Below are positions 41,526 through 51,339 of a DNA stretch of 53,038 bases, one piece after another (the first letter of the stretch is position 1; each line of letters starts with the position of its first letter). A program made the translations under genes and the position numbers. Below the pieces are notes generated by a model that saw nothing but the letters and a program-made list of their open reading frames with translations, searched no databases and was not told where the DNA came from. This DNA comes from Actinomycetota bacterium (GTDB taxonomy: Bacteria > Actinomycetota > Thermoleophilia > Solirubrobacterales > 70-9), in contig JAFDWB010000085.1 in NCBI GenBank assembly GCA_018268675.1, forward strand, positions 1 through 53,038, in the 5' to 3' direction.

Positions 41526-42968
41526 GTGAACATCATCGACGACCTCATGGAGCGCTCGCCGGCTTCGCGGTTGGGGATCGTGGCGGTCGATGCGGAGGGG
41601 CGGCGGCGGGACTGGCACTTCGGGGAACTGGTCGCCACCTCGGCGGGGCTCTCGGGGGCATTCGCGGCGCGGGGGGTCGGGCGCGGGGACGTGGTGATGA
41701 CGCTGGTCGGGAACCGGATCGAGTGGGTGCTGTCGTTGCTCGCGTGCTGGCGGATGGGGGCGGTGGCGCTGCCCTGCAACACGCAGCTGCGGCGCAAGGA
41801 CCTGGAGCTGCGGGTGGCGGCGGCGAAGCCGGTGCTCTGCGTCGGCGAGGAGCGGCTGCTCGCCGAGCTGCCCACCGGGGTGCCGACGATGACGATGGCC
41901 GAGGTCGGCTGCGTCCTCGACGAGGACCGGCCGCAGGAGACGCCCGCGTCGGTGGTCGACCTCGGGCCCGAGGACCCGGCGCTGATCGTCTTCACCTCCG
42001 GCACGACCGGCGACCCGCGCGGCGTCGTCCACGCCTACCGCTACCTGTTCGGCCAGCGGATCCAGGCCGAGCACTGGTTCGGCTCCCGCCCGGGAGAGCT
42101 CGCCTGGTGCACGACCGCCACCGGCTGGTCGAAGTCGGCCCGCAACGTCTTCCTCGCGCCCTGGCTGACCGGCGCCGCCGCGGTGATCCACGACGGGCGC
42201 TTCGACCCGGCGGAGCGCCTCGACTTCGCCGCCGCGCTCGGCGTCAACGTCCTCTGCCAGGCGCCGACCGAGTATCGGATGCTGGCCCGCCGCACGGCGC
42301 TCCGCCCCCTCCCCGCCCTGCGCCGCATGGTGTCCGCGGGCGAGCCGCTCGACCCGGAGACGATCGGCGCCTGGCGCGAGGCGACCGGCCTCGAGCCCGC
42401 CGACGGCTACGGCCAGACCGAGACCGGCCAGGTGACCGCCAACCTCGCCGGCGAGCCGCTCCGCCTCGGCTCGATGGGCAGGCCGCTGCCGGGCATGGAG
42501 GTGCGGATCGAGGACGGGGAGCTCCAACTGCGCGCCGCCTCCTCCCCCACCTTCTTCTCCCGCTACCTCGACGGCGAGCGCTTCGCGGGCGAGTGGTGGC
42601 CGACCGGTGACCTGGTCTCCGAGGACGAGGACGGCTTCCTCTTCTTCGAGGGCCGGGGCGACGACATCATCAGCTCCTCCGGCTACCGGATCGGCCCGAC
42701 CGAGGTCGAGGCCGCCCTCCTCTCCCACCCCGCCGTCGCCGACGCCGCCGCGGTCGCCGCCCCCGACCCCGAACGGGGCGCGGTCGTGCGCGCGATCGTC
42801 GTCCTCCGCGACCGCGAGCCGAGCGACGCCCTCGTCCGCGAGCTCCAGGACCACTGCCGAGAGCAGACCGCCCCCTACAAGGCGCCGCGGATCGTCGAGT
42901 TCGTCGACGCGCTGCCGAAGACCACCAGTGGCAAGGTCCGGCGCGCCCAGCTCCGCGCCGAACGCTGA
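41526..42968 (+). CDS. AMP-forming acyl-CoA synthetase (medium-chain/ACSM-like)
   Basis: 480 residues of the ANL superfamily. ATP-binding VFTSGTTGDPRG, adenylate site DGYGQTETGQ, WWPTGDL hinge region and the catalytic Lys in KTTSGKVRR at the C-terminus. Activates a carboxylic acid to acyl-AMP then acyl-CoA, feeding the neighbouring beta-oxidation-type enzymes. GTG at 41526 chosen because similarity begins at VNIIDDLMERSP; the frame remains open upstream through element B, without homology. No strong ribosome-binding site. Confidence 0.9.
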   Translation: MNIIDDLMERSPASRLGIVAVDAEGRRRDWHFGELVATSAGLSGAFAARGVGRGDVVMTLVGNRIEWVLSLLACWRMGAVALPCNTQLRRKDLELRVAAAKPVLCVGEERLLAELPTGVPTMTMAEVGCVLDEDRPQETPASVVDLGPEDPALIVFTSGTTGDPRGVVHAYRYLFGQRIQAEHWFGSRPGELAWCTTATGWSKSARNVFLAPWLTGAAAVIHDGRFDPAERLDFAAALGVNVLCQAPTEYRMLARRTALRPLPALRRMVSAGEPLDPETIGAWREATGLEPADGYGQTETGQVTANLAGEPLRLGSMGRPLPGMEVRIEDGELQLRAASSPTFFSRYLDGERFAGEWWPTGDLVSEDEDGFLFFEGRGDDIISSSGYRIGPTEVEAALLSHPAVADAAAVAAPDPERGAVVRAIVVLRDREPSDALVRELQDHCREQTAPYKAPRIVEFVDALPKTTSGKVRRAQLRAER

Positions 42969-43004
42969 TCGCGCCCGGGTGCCGGGACGCCCGCGACTGA
43001 GGGC

Positions 43005-44414
43005 CTAAGTCGTTTCGAACAGCCCTTCCTCGACCCCGACCGGCGGCCCGAGGTGGTAGCCCTGGGCCATGTCGACGCCGTATTCGCGGAGCAGTCGCGC
43101 GGTCTCCTCGTCCTCGACGAACTCGGCGATCGTCGTCTTGCCGAGGCCGCGGGCGATGCCGACGATCGCCTGAACGGTGAGGCGGTCGGCCTCGCTGGTG
43201 GCGAGATCGCGGACGAAGGCCCCGTCGATCTTGATCACGTCGAAGGGGAAGCGCTTCAGGTACTCGAAAGGGCCGAAGCCCGCCCCGTAGTCGTCGATCG
43301 CGACTTCGCAGCCGAATTCGGAGAGACGGTCGGCGAAGGAGGCGGCGGTGTCGAGGTCCTCGATCCGTGCCGTCTGGGTGATCTCGAAGGTGCAGCGGCT
43401 CGGGTCGACCCCATCTTCGTCGAGCCGCCGCTCGATGTATTCGAGCACCGAGATGTCGGTGAGCGACGCCCCCGAGAGGTTGACGTGAAGGGAGACCGGC
43501 CGCCCCTCCCGTTCGCGCTGCGCGAGCAGGTCGAACGCCTGGCCGACCACCCAGCGGTCGAGCTCCTGGATCATCCCGGAGCGCTCCGCCACCCCGATGA
43601 AGGCCGAGGCGGGCAGGATCGCACCGGCCTCGTCGCGCATCCGCAGCAGCAGCTCGAACCGTTCCACCGCCCCGTCGGCGAGGCTCGCGATCGGCTGCGT
43701 CGCCAAGCTGAGACGGTTCTGCGTGAGCGCGTTGCGGATGATCGCGCTGGTCGTGAGCCGGCGGGCGTCGAAGGTCGCTTCGACCGGCGTCTCGTAGAGG
43801 GAGATGCGGTCCCGCCCCTCCGCCTTCGCCCTGTACATCGCGTCGTCGGCGGCGGCCAGCACCGCCTCCGAGCCGCCGTCGGACTCGGCGCCGAACATCG
43901 TGATCCCGACGCTGATCGAGGCCCCCGCGAGCTCCGGGTCCTCGGCGAACGCCGCCGCCACTTCGCTGCGCAGATCCTCACCGAGCTGCAATGCCCCGGC
44001 GACGTCGCTCTGCGGCACCAGCACCGCGAACTCGTCGCCGGAGAGGCGGGCGACGATGTCGGTCGAGCGCACCCGCTCGCGCAGCGTCGCCGCCACCCGC
44101 CGGATCAGGTTGTCGCCCTGCTGGTGTCCGAGCCGGTCGTTGACCGCCTTGAGCCCGTCGACGTCGATCACCATCACCGCGCCGCGGCCGCCGTAACGCG
44201 CCGAGAAGTTCACGTAGGTGTCAAGCCGCGCACGGAAGGCGCGTCGATTCAGGAGCGCCGTCAAGGGGTCGTGGTCGGCGAGATAGCGCAGCTCGGTCTC
44301 GGTCTTCGCCGCCGCGGCGAGCGCGTCGAGGACGACCTGGCGGTCGGCAGGCTCCAACTTCGCCAGTACCGCTTGGAGGGCGGCATCGCGCTTGCCGCTG
44401 TCGTTCGCGTTCAA
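43005..44414 (-). CDS. GGDEF-EAL protein (cyclic-di-GMP turnover)
   Basis: 469 residues. A short helical N-terminus without sensor domain precedes GGDEF (about 45-205), with the signature as SGDEF (125-129), still compatible with diguanylate cyclase activity. EAL domain (about 225-460): the EAL triplet is ELL (E254), with N312, E344, D374/D375, K395, E431 and Q451 all at the expected spacing for metal and catalysis. The loop-6 Glu after E344 is Q347 (EITQ instead of EITE). TTG start at 44414 set by GGAGG just upstream; the frame is open far further, antisense to the next gene. Divergent from the DUF255 gene. Confidence 0.9.
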   Translation of the reverse strand: MNANDSGKRDAALQAVLAKLEPADRQVVLDALAAAAKTETELRYLADHDPLTALLNRRAFRARLDTYVNFSARYGGRGAVMVIDVDGLKAVNDRLGHQQGDNLIRRVAATLRERVRSTDIVARLSGDEFAVLVPQSDVAGALQLGEDLRSEVAAAFAEDPELAGASISVGITMFGAESDGGSEAVLAAADDAMYRAKAEGRDRISLYETPVEATFDARRLTTSAIIRNALTQNRLSLATQPIASLADGAVERFELLLRMRDEAGAILPASAFIGVAERSGMIQELDRWVVGQAFDLLAQREREGRPVSLHVNLSGASLTDISVLEYIERRLDEDGVDPSRCTFEITQTARIEDLDTAASFADRLSEFGCEVAIDDYGAGFGPFEYLKRFPFDVIKIDGAFVRDLATSEADRLTVQAIVGIARGLGKTTIAEFVEDEETARLLREYGVDMAQGYHLGPPVGVEEGLFETT

Positions 44415-44471
44415 TGAGCCTCCGACGGTATCCGAAGTTGCCCCGGCCGGGGATGAATTACCCTCGAACCA

Positions 44472-46484
<2,013 letters not shown>

Positions 46485-46514
46485 CGTCGAGGCCTGGGCC
46501 GGCTGCCGCCCCTC

Positions 46515-46568
46515 GGCGCGCCCGTCCCACCCTCACTACGGCGGCTATGAGGGCGGGACGGGCGCGCC
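46515..46568. terminator. 21-bp hairpin after DUF255 gene / left border of repeat copy 3
   Basis: Arms 46515-46535 (GGCGCGCCCGTCCC...) and 46548-46568 pair over 21 bases with one mismatch around a 12-base loop. It is 30 bases past the DUF255 stop. It probably terminates that transcript and at the same time forms the left edge of the composite repeat. Confidence 0.65.
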
Positions 46569-46791
46569 TCGTGCGTGTCCGGTGACGGATCCGTCGCAGC
46601 CCCCCGCGTCGTTTGGTGAGTTGAGGGCGCCCTGGCGCACACAACGCAGCAAGCGTCGCGGCGCGGTGAGTTCGCAGAAATCCGCGGGGAAGTGCGAACT
46701 CACCCGTGCCCGGCCGGCCCGGCCCGGTGCGTTCGCACTTATCGACAACTGTTGTGGCCAACTGCGAACGCACCGGCCTGGCGCGGGCCAA
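46569..46791. repeat. Composite stem-loop repeat, copy 3
   Basis: Same order as copy 2. TTTGGTGAGTTGAGGGCG appears (46612-46629) but its right arm has decayed here. GTGAGTTCGCA (46666-46676) pairs perfectly with TGCGAACTCAC (46693-46703). GTGCGTTCGCA (46727-46737) pairs with TGCGAACGCAC (46763-46773) around the ACAACTGTTGT loop. This fills most of the 390-base gap between the DUF255 and PhzF-like genes; no gene is present in it. Confidence 0.8.
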
Positions 46792-46844
46792 GGCGCGGCC
46801 ATCCCCCTCATCACCAGCCGAAGCATGAGGGGGATGGCCGCGCC
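46792..46844. terminator. Perfect 20-bp hairpin after the PhzF-like gene
   Basis: Arms 46792-46811 (GGCGCGGCCATCCCC...) and 46825-46844 are perfectly complementary over 20 bases, loop 13. It lies 30 bases past the stop of the minus-strand PhzF-like gene, so it probably ends the glnA-phzF transcript, and also closes repeat copy 3 on the right. Confidence 0.7.
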
Positions 46845-46874
46845 GCCGGGCGCCGGCCGACCGCCCGTCGACCC

Positions 46875-47549
46875 CTACAGCGCGAAATCGCGGACCGCAT
46901 CCAGCACGACGCGGCCGCCGACCTCGGCGCGGCCTTCGCCGAGACGCCGGGCAGCGAGGCGGGAGCCGCGGCCCTGGCGGATCGCGATGTCGCGGTCGAG
47001 GGCGGCGGCCAGGCAGATCGCCGCCGAGCCGGTCGCCTCGTCCTCGCCGATCCCGTCGTCGAGGGAGAAGCAGCGGGAGCGGACCGTGCCTTCGGCCTGG
47101 TCGATCCAGGCCCAGATGCAGGCGAGCTCCTCACCCTCGGGCGGGCCGTCAGCGGCCTCGACCGCCGCCGCGTCCGGCAGCTCGATCAACTTCCAGTCCG
47201 GCCCCCACTCCGGACGGGCGCTGACGAAGGTCATGCCACCGTCGACCCGCACCGCGACCTCGCCCGCGGGCGGCCGCAGGATCTCGACCGGCGCCCGCTC
47301 CTTGCCCAGGAGCCAGGCGGTGCCGACGGTCGGATGTCCGGCGAAGCCGAGCTCGTAGCCCGGTGTGAAGATCCGTATCCGCCCCGCGGCCGCGTCGTCG
47401 ACGAAGACCGTCTCCGAGAAACCGAGCTCGGTGGCGACGGCCTGGCGGCGCTGCTCCGGCACCTCCCCGCCGTCGAGGAACACCCCGAGCGGGTTACCGA
47501 ATTCCCACTCTGCGTCACAGAAGACGCGCAGAATGTGGAGCTCGGCCAT
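46875..47549 (-). CDS. PhzF-family isomerase-like protein
   Basis: 224 residues, somewhat short for the family (usually 260-300). Begins MAELHILRVFCDAEWEFGNPLGVF; GFSETVFV carries the catalytic Glu (E46), YELGFAGHPTVGTAWLL follows, and the second half has GIGEDEATGSAA. Both conserved loops are present, so the fold should be intact despite the shorter middle. Family members isomerise or epimerise small acids. ATG start; 21 bases after glnA, so likely co-transcribed with it. Confidence 0.87.
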   Translation of the reverse strand: MAELHILRVFCDAEWEFGNPLGVFLDGGEVPEQRRQAVATELGFSETVFVDDAAAGRIRIFTPGYELGFAGHPTVGTAWLLGKERAPVEILRPPAGEVAVRVDGGMTFVSARPEWGPDWKLIELPDAAAVEAADGPPEGEELACIWAWIDQAEGTVRSRCFSLDDGIGEDEATGSAAICLAAALDRDIAIRQGRGSRLAARRLGEGRAEVGGRVVLDAVRDFAL

Positions 47550-47570
47550 CAGCGCTCGCCCGTCATCTCG

Positions 47571-48923
47571 TCACAGGATCGGCAGGAAGTTCTCGATCTC
47601 GTACGGCGTGACCTGGATCCGATAGTCGTCCCATTCCTGCCGCTTGATCTCGACGAAACGGCGGAAGGTGTGCTCGCCGAGCGTGCGCAGGACCAGCTCC
47701 GACTCGGCGGCCACCTCGATCGCCTCGCCGAGCGTCTCCGGCAGCTGCTCGATCCCCTGGTGGGCGAGCTCCTCCTGGGAGAGGTGGTAGAGGTTCTGCT
47801 CCATCGGCTCCGGCAACTCGTATCCCTTCTCCACCCCTTCGAGTCCCGCCTGCAGCATCCCGGCGAAGCAGAGGTAGGGGTTCGCGGCAGGATCCGGGCA
47901 GCGGAGCTCGGCGCGCGTCGCCGCCTCCTTGCCGGGGTGGTAGAGGGGCACCCGGATCAATGCGGAGCGGTTGCGGCGCGACCACGCGAGATACACCGGC
48001 GCCTCGAAGCCGGGCACGAGCCGCTTGTAAGAGTTGACCCACTGGGCGAAGAGCGGCGAGATCTCCCGCGCGTGCTTCAGCTGGCCGGCGATGAACGACT
48101 TCGCCACCGGCGAGAGGAAGTAGGGGTCGTCGGGGTCGTAGAAGGCATTCTTACCGCCTTTGGAGAGGCTCTGGTGGACGTGCATCCCGGAGCCGTTCTC
48201 GCCGAAGAGTGGCTTCGGCATGAAAGACGCGTGGTAGCCGTACTTCATCGCGTACTCCTTCACGACGATTCGGTACGTCATGCAGTCGTCGGCCATCTCG
48301 AGCGCGTTCTTGTAACGCATGTCGACCTCGTGCTGGGACGGGCCGACCTCGTGGTGGGTGTACTCGACGTGGATGCCCATCTTCTCCAGGGCGAGGACGG
48401 TCTCGCGGCGCAGGTCGGAGCCCGCGTCGAGCGTCGTCAGGTCGAAGTAACCACCCTCGTCGAGGACCTCGGGCACCCCCGACTCCGGTTTCGCCGAGCG
48501 GAAGTAGAAGTACTCGAGCTCCGGCCCGATGTTGTAGGCGTCGAAGCCCATCTCCTCGGCCCGCTTCAGGGCCCGCTGCATGATCCAGCGGGGATCGCCC
48601 TCGTAGGGGCTGCCGCCCGGCACGCGGATGTCGCAGAACATGCGCGCGACGGTGTCCTCTTTCTCAGGCCGCCACGGCAGTAGGTCGAACGTGGTCGGGT
48701 CCGGCACCGCCAGCATGTCCGACTCCTCGATCGGGTTGAAACCGGTGATCGAGGAACCGTCGAAGCCCATCCCGCCCCCGAAGGCGTCGTCGAGCTCCGC
48801 CGCGTTCACGGAGAAGCTCTTCAGCCGGCCGAGGACGTCGGTGAACCAGAGCCGCACGAAGCGGACGTCGTGCTCCTTGACGAGCTGGATGACATCCTCG
48901 GCGGTCTGCGGGCGGTCTGCCAT
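47571..48923 (-). CDS. glnA: Glutamine synthetase type I
   Basis: 450 residues. MGFDGSSITGF, GPELEYFYF, HHEVGPSQHEVDMRY, NGSGMHVHQSL and RRNRSALIRVPLY are the metal, ammonia and ATP sites of GSI. It makes glutamine from glutamate, NH3 and ATP. It is shorter than GSI-beta (about 470) and lacks that form's extra segment, although a Tyr in QNLYHLS lies where adenylylated enzymes carry theirs; regulation by adenylylation is uncertain. The ATG at 48923 was chosen over an upstream in-frame extension because family similarity starts at MADRPQTAEDV; GGGAGG is somewhat far (about 12 bases). Confidence 0.96.
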   Translation of the reverse strand: MADRPQTAEDVIQLVKEHDVRFVRLWFTDVLGRLKSFSVNAAELDDAFGGGMGFDGSSITGFNPIEESDMLAVPDPTTFDLLPWRPEKEDTVARMFCDIRVPGGSPYEGDPRWIMQRALKRAEEMGFDAYNIGPELEYFYFRSAKPESGVPEVLDEGGYFDLTTLDAGSDLRRETVLALEKMGIHVEYTHHEVGPSQHEVDMRYKNALEMADDCMTYRIVVKEYAMKYGYHASFMPKPLFGENGSGMHVHQSLSKGGKNAFYDPDDPYFLSPVAKSFIAGQLKHAREISPLFAQWVNSYKRLVPGFEAPVYLAWSRRNRSALIRVPLYHPGKEAATRAELRCPDPAANPYLCFAGMLQAGLEGVEKGYELPEPMEQNLYHLSQEELAHQGIEQLPETLGEAIEVAAESELVLRTLGEHTFRRFVEIKRQEWDDYRIQVTPYEIENFLPIL

Positions 48924-49064
48924 GCGTGAACTTGCCTCCCTTGGGCTCTGGCGCGTTGAGCGGGCAACGATAGGCGAATGAACCGAAGCGGTGCGGATCG
49001 GCGTATTCCGGGTACCAAAACAGCCGTTCCCGGCGACTTGAAACGTCATCCAGATGTCGGTATA

Positions 49065-49081
49065 ACTTACGACACGTAAGT
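49065..49081. promoter_or_regulatory. Inverted repeat in glnA upstream region
   Basis: ACTTAC (49065-49070) and GTAAGT (49076-49081) around GACAC. It lies about 145 bases before the glnA start and next to a set of 11-base direct repeats. Possible regulator site (nitrogen or phosphate control). Confidence 0.4.
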
Positions 49082-49093
49082 AAGAGGCTCAAA

Positions 49094-49129
49094 GTAAAGT
49101 AAAGGCCACGTAAAGGCCCTGTAAAGCCG
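49094..49129. promoter_or_regulatory. 11-bp iterons between glnA and the CMD gene
   Basis: GTAAAGGCC begins at 49099 and 49110, and GTAAAGCC at 49121, exactly 11 bases apart, with a further GTAAA at 49094. One-helical-turn spacing is typical of a protein binding one face of DNA in tandem, as actinobacterial PhoP does. It lies in the 249-base divergent gap. Confidence 0.55.
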
Positions 49130-49172
49130 ATTCCTCCCCGATCCGGCCAGGCAGGCCAGAGACGAGAAGCAA

Positions 49173-49739
49173 GTGACGGTCAAAACGGCAGTAAGCAGAT
49201 TCCAGATCCACGATGAGCTGACGGCACCCGACGAGAGCGCCCCGCTCATCAAGTCCATCCAGGCGGCCGGTGGTGCGGTCACCAAGTTCGTCGGCGTGCT
49301 CGCCGGCGCCCCTGCCGTCCTCCGGGCCTACACGCGCATGCGCTCCGAGCTGCGCGGCGGCGTCCTCCCCCAGGCGACCCGCGAGCGGATCGCGCTGGCC
49401 GTCGCCGAGTACCGCGAGGACAGCTACAGCATCGCCCAGCACGCAAAGTCGGCGCGCCGCGCCGGGCTGGGCCTCGACGAGGTCTCCCGCGCCCGCTCCT
49501 TCACCTCCGCCGATCCGAAGGAGGCGGCGCTCCTGCTCTACCTCAAGGAGGCGCTCGAGGCCGACGGCTCGCCGCCCCTCCACCTCCACGAGGAGGCGCG
49601 TGAGATCGGCTGGACCGACGAGGAGATCCTCGAGGCGGTCGCCCATCTCGCCCTCAACGAGTTCCAGTCCCTGATCGCGAGCGCGGCGGCGCTCCCGCAG
49701 GACCAGGCGACGCCCCGGGTCCTCCCCTCGGCCGCCTAA
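49173..49739 (+). CDS. Carboxymuconolactone-decarboxylase/AhpD-like protein
   Basis: 188 residues, all-helical CMD fold: LRGGVLPQATRERIALAVAEYREDSYSIAQHAKSARRAGL, then LALNEFQSLIA. Active AhpD proteins have CxxC before the His; here the positions read D-S-Y-S-I-A-Q-H, so both cysteines are missing and peroxidase/disulfide activity is unlikely, although the His is kept. GTG start with GAGAAG upstream. Divergent from glnA. Possibly a non-redox member of the family. Confidence 0.85.
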   Translation: MTVKTAVSRFQIHDELTAPDESAPLIKSIQAAGGAVTKFVGVLAGAPAVLRAYTRMRSELRGGVLPQATRERIALAVAEYREDSYSIAQHAKSARRAGLGLDEVSRARSFTSADPKEAALLLYLKEALEADGSPPLHLHEEAREIGWTDEEILEAVAHLALNEFQSLIASAAALPQDQATPRVLPSAA

Positions 49740-49763
49740 GGTAGGTCCTAAGAGCATCGAGCA

Positions 49764-49805
49764 CGGGTCGGCACCTGCACGCTCCGGCGCGCGGGGGCCG
49801 ACCCG
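49764..49805. terminator. Bidirectional hairpin between convergent genes
   Basis: CGGGTCGGC (49764-49772) pairs with GCCGACCCG (49797-49805), a perfect 9-base stem with a GC-rich 24-base loop. It lies in the gap between the CMD-like gene and the oppositely oriented exported protein gene. Confidence 0.6.
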
Positions 49806-49812
49806 AACCGCT

Positions 49813-50535
49813 TCAGCCTTCCTCGACCATCGTGGCCGTGTAGAGCAGGCGAGCGGTCGAGTACTTGCAGCCGTAGGTCGCGCGCTTGCCGGGCGTTTCC
49901 TGCGCCTTGCCGTGGCGGATCTGGGTTGAATTGGTGCAGGCGCCCGGTTCGCGGCTCGCCCGCCAGACGTTGTCGCTCGGCAGCCCCTGGGCGAAGAACG
50001 GCGCCCACGTCGACACCGTGATGCCGATGATGTCGCCCTTTTCGACCTTCAGCGAGGAGCCGAACTTGACCGTCTGGCCGAGGTACGGCGAGAGCACCTT
50101 GACCGCCCCCTGCCGGCGCAGGTTGTAGCGCGGCGGGTTCGTGCCGGGGATGCGACGGAGGATCGCGAGCCGCGCCTCCGGCGGGGTGCCGAAGAAGCCG
50201 TTGAAGAAGCTGCGCTGGCTGTTGGTCGGCTGCGCGAGGGTCAGCGTCCAGGACTTCACCGTGCCGTTGGTCTGGACCAGGAACGGGTTTTGGACCTGCC
50301 CGTTCGACACCTGGAAGCCGGTGACGCTGCCGACCGCCTGGCAGGGCAGGTTCGGGCACGATGGATCGGGCGTCGAGGAGGTCTCGCCAAGCGTCACCGT
50401 CGTCTGTTCGACACCCGCGGCACCCGCCACCGCGGTGAACGCGACCAGGGCAAGGGCGGCGACGGCGAGCGCGAAGCCGAACCGGCGACCCCGACGCGCG
50501 AGCACGGTCTTGGGACGGCAAGAAATCCTCGACAT
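49813..50535 (-). CDS. Exported beta-rich protein, function unknown
   Basis: 240 residues. Basic start then a hydrophobic signal (FGFALAVAALALVAFTAVAGAAG). The mature chain is beta-rich, with SVTGFQVSNGQ, TNGTVKSWTLTLAQPTNSQRSFF and VEKGDIIGITVSTWAPFF, a jelly-roll-like pattern without catalytic motif. A Cys pair (DPSCPNLPC) near the N-terminus and another later (PGACTN/YGCKYS) suggest disulfides. ATG with GAGGAG upstream. Single gene. It looks like a cell-surface or matrix protein; I do not recognise a family. Confidence 0.7.
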   Translation of the reverse strand: MSRISCRPKTVLARRGRRFGFALAVAALALVAFTAVAGAAGVEQTTVTLGETSSTPDPSCPNLPCQAVGSVTGFQVSNGQVQNPFLVQTNGTVKSWTLTLAQPTNSQRSFFNGFFGTPPEARLAILRRIPGTNPPRYNLRRQGAVKVLSPYLGQTVKFGSSLKVEKGDIIGITVSTWAPFFAQGLPSDNVWRASREPGACTNSTQIRHGKAQETPGKRATYGCKYSTARLLYTATMVEEG

Positions 50536-50620
50536 CGCTACTGCTCCTCTCTGAACGACTGCGCTGGGCAGCGAACATTAAACCCCCATGAGGGCGAGGC
50601 GATGCGGCACGGGAGGGCGG

Positions 50621-51151
50621 CTACAGGCCCTTCGAGGCGTATTCGATCGCGACCGCGTAGCGGATCCGACCGACGCCTTCGAAGGCGAGTGCTTCGGCGG
50701 CTGCCGCGGTGAGGTCCCAGGCGCGGCCTCTGATGTAGGGGCCGCGGTCGATCACCGGGGCGACCAGGGTGTGGCCGTGCCAGATGAACTTGACCGGGGT
50801 GCCGCAGGGAAGCGTCTTGTTGGCGACCCCGATCGTGGTCGGCCGCAGGATCTGCCCGCAGGCGGTGTGGCGGCCCCACATGGTCGTGCCGCCGTACCAG
50901 CTGGCGCCGGCGATGCGGTAGGGGCTGAAGGAGAGTTCGGCTTCGTTGAAGGTGGACGCGACGGTCGTCGTTTCGGTCGGCGCCGCGGGTTCGGTCGCGA
51001 CCGCGGCCGGGGCGGCGCCGCCGGTCGCCGCCTGGGCTCCCGGGGCGACGACGAGGGCGAGTACCGCGAGCGCGGCGGCGAGAAACGCGGTGCGCAGCGA
51101 GAGCGCGGGGCGCGTGGAGAGCGCGGGCCGCCCGAGGACGGGGGCTCCCAT
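50621..51151 (-). CDS. RlpA-like double-psi beta-barrel protein
   Basis: 176 residues. Exported (LRTAFLAAALAVLALVVAPGAQAA), a short Ala/Thr linker, then an RlpA/DPBB domain: AGASWYGGTTMWGRHTACGQIL, ANKTLPCGTPVKF, VAPVIDRGPYIRGRAWDLT with the catalytic-type Asp in DRGPY, ending AVAIEYASKGL. Relatives act on peptidoglycan as lytic transglycosylases, often in cell separation or resuscitation. ATG at 51151 set by AAGGA in the correct place. Preceded by a ydaO riboswitch, so expression should follow c-di-AMP. Confidence 0.88.
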   Translation of the reverse strand: MGAPVLGRPALSTRPALSLRTAFLAAALAVLALVVAPGAQAATGGAAPAAVATEPAAPTETTTVASTFNEAELSFSPYRIAGASWYGGTTMWGRHTACGQILRPTTIGVANKTLPCGTPVKFIWHGHTLVAPVIDRGPYIRGRAWDLTAAAAEALAFEGVGRIRYAVAIEYASKGL

Positions 51152-51204
51152 GAGATTCCTTGTCCGCTCACGGCGGTGGGGGGTTTGGTTCATGTCTCTT
51201 TCCG

Positions 51205-51335
51205 GCGCTTACGGGGTTAGCTGACGGGCTCGCGCTGAAAGAGCTGCGCTACGCGGCAGAAGCCGCGACTCGCCCCAACCAATTGGGTCCCCCGCTCTTC
51301 GCGATATGTGGCGAAGATTCAGCGGAAGTTGGCGG
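51205..51335 (-). ncRNA. ydaO-type cyclic-di-AMP riboswitch upstream of RlpA-like gene
   Basis: On the minus strand the leader reads AGAGCGGGGGACCCA, then TTGGGGCGAGTC, later CGAGCCCGTCAGCTAACCCC and GTAAGC. These are the conserved blocks of the ydaO/c-di-AMP aptamer in the right order, 50-180 bases before the start codon. In actinobacteria this switch commonly precedes RlpA-like cell-wall genes and turns them off when c-di-AMP is high. Exact ends are approximate. Confidence 0.9.
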
Positions 51336-51339
51336 CAGG

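Noticed and set aside
49094-49129. The 11-base iterons as a CRISPR fragment or replication origin
   Set aside because: Units are too short and abut each other with no spacers, and there are no cas, dnaA-box or rep features nearby.
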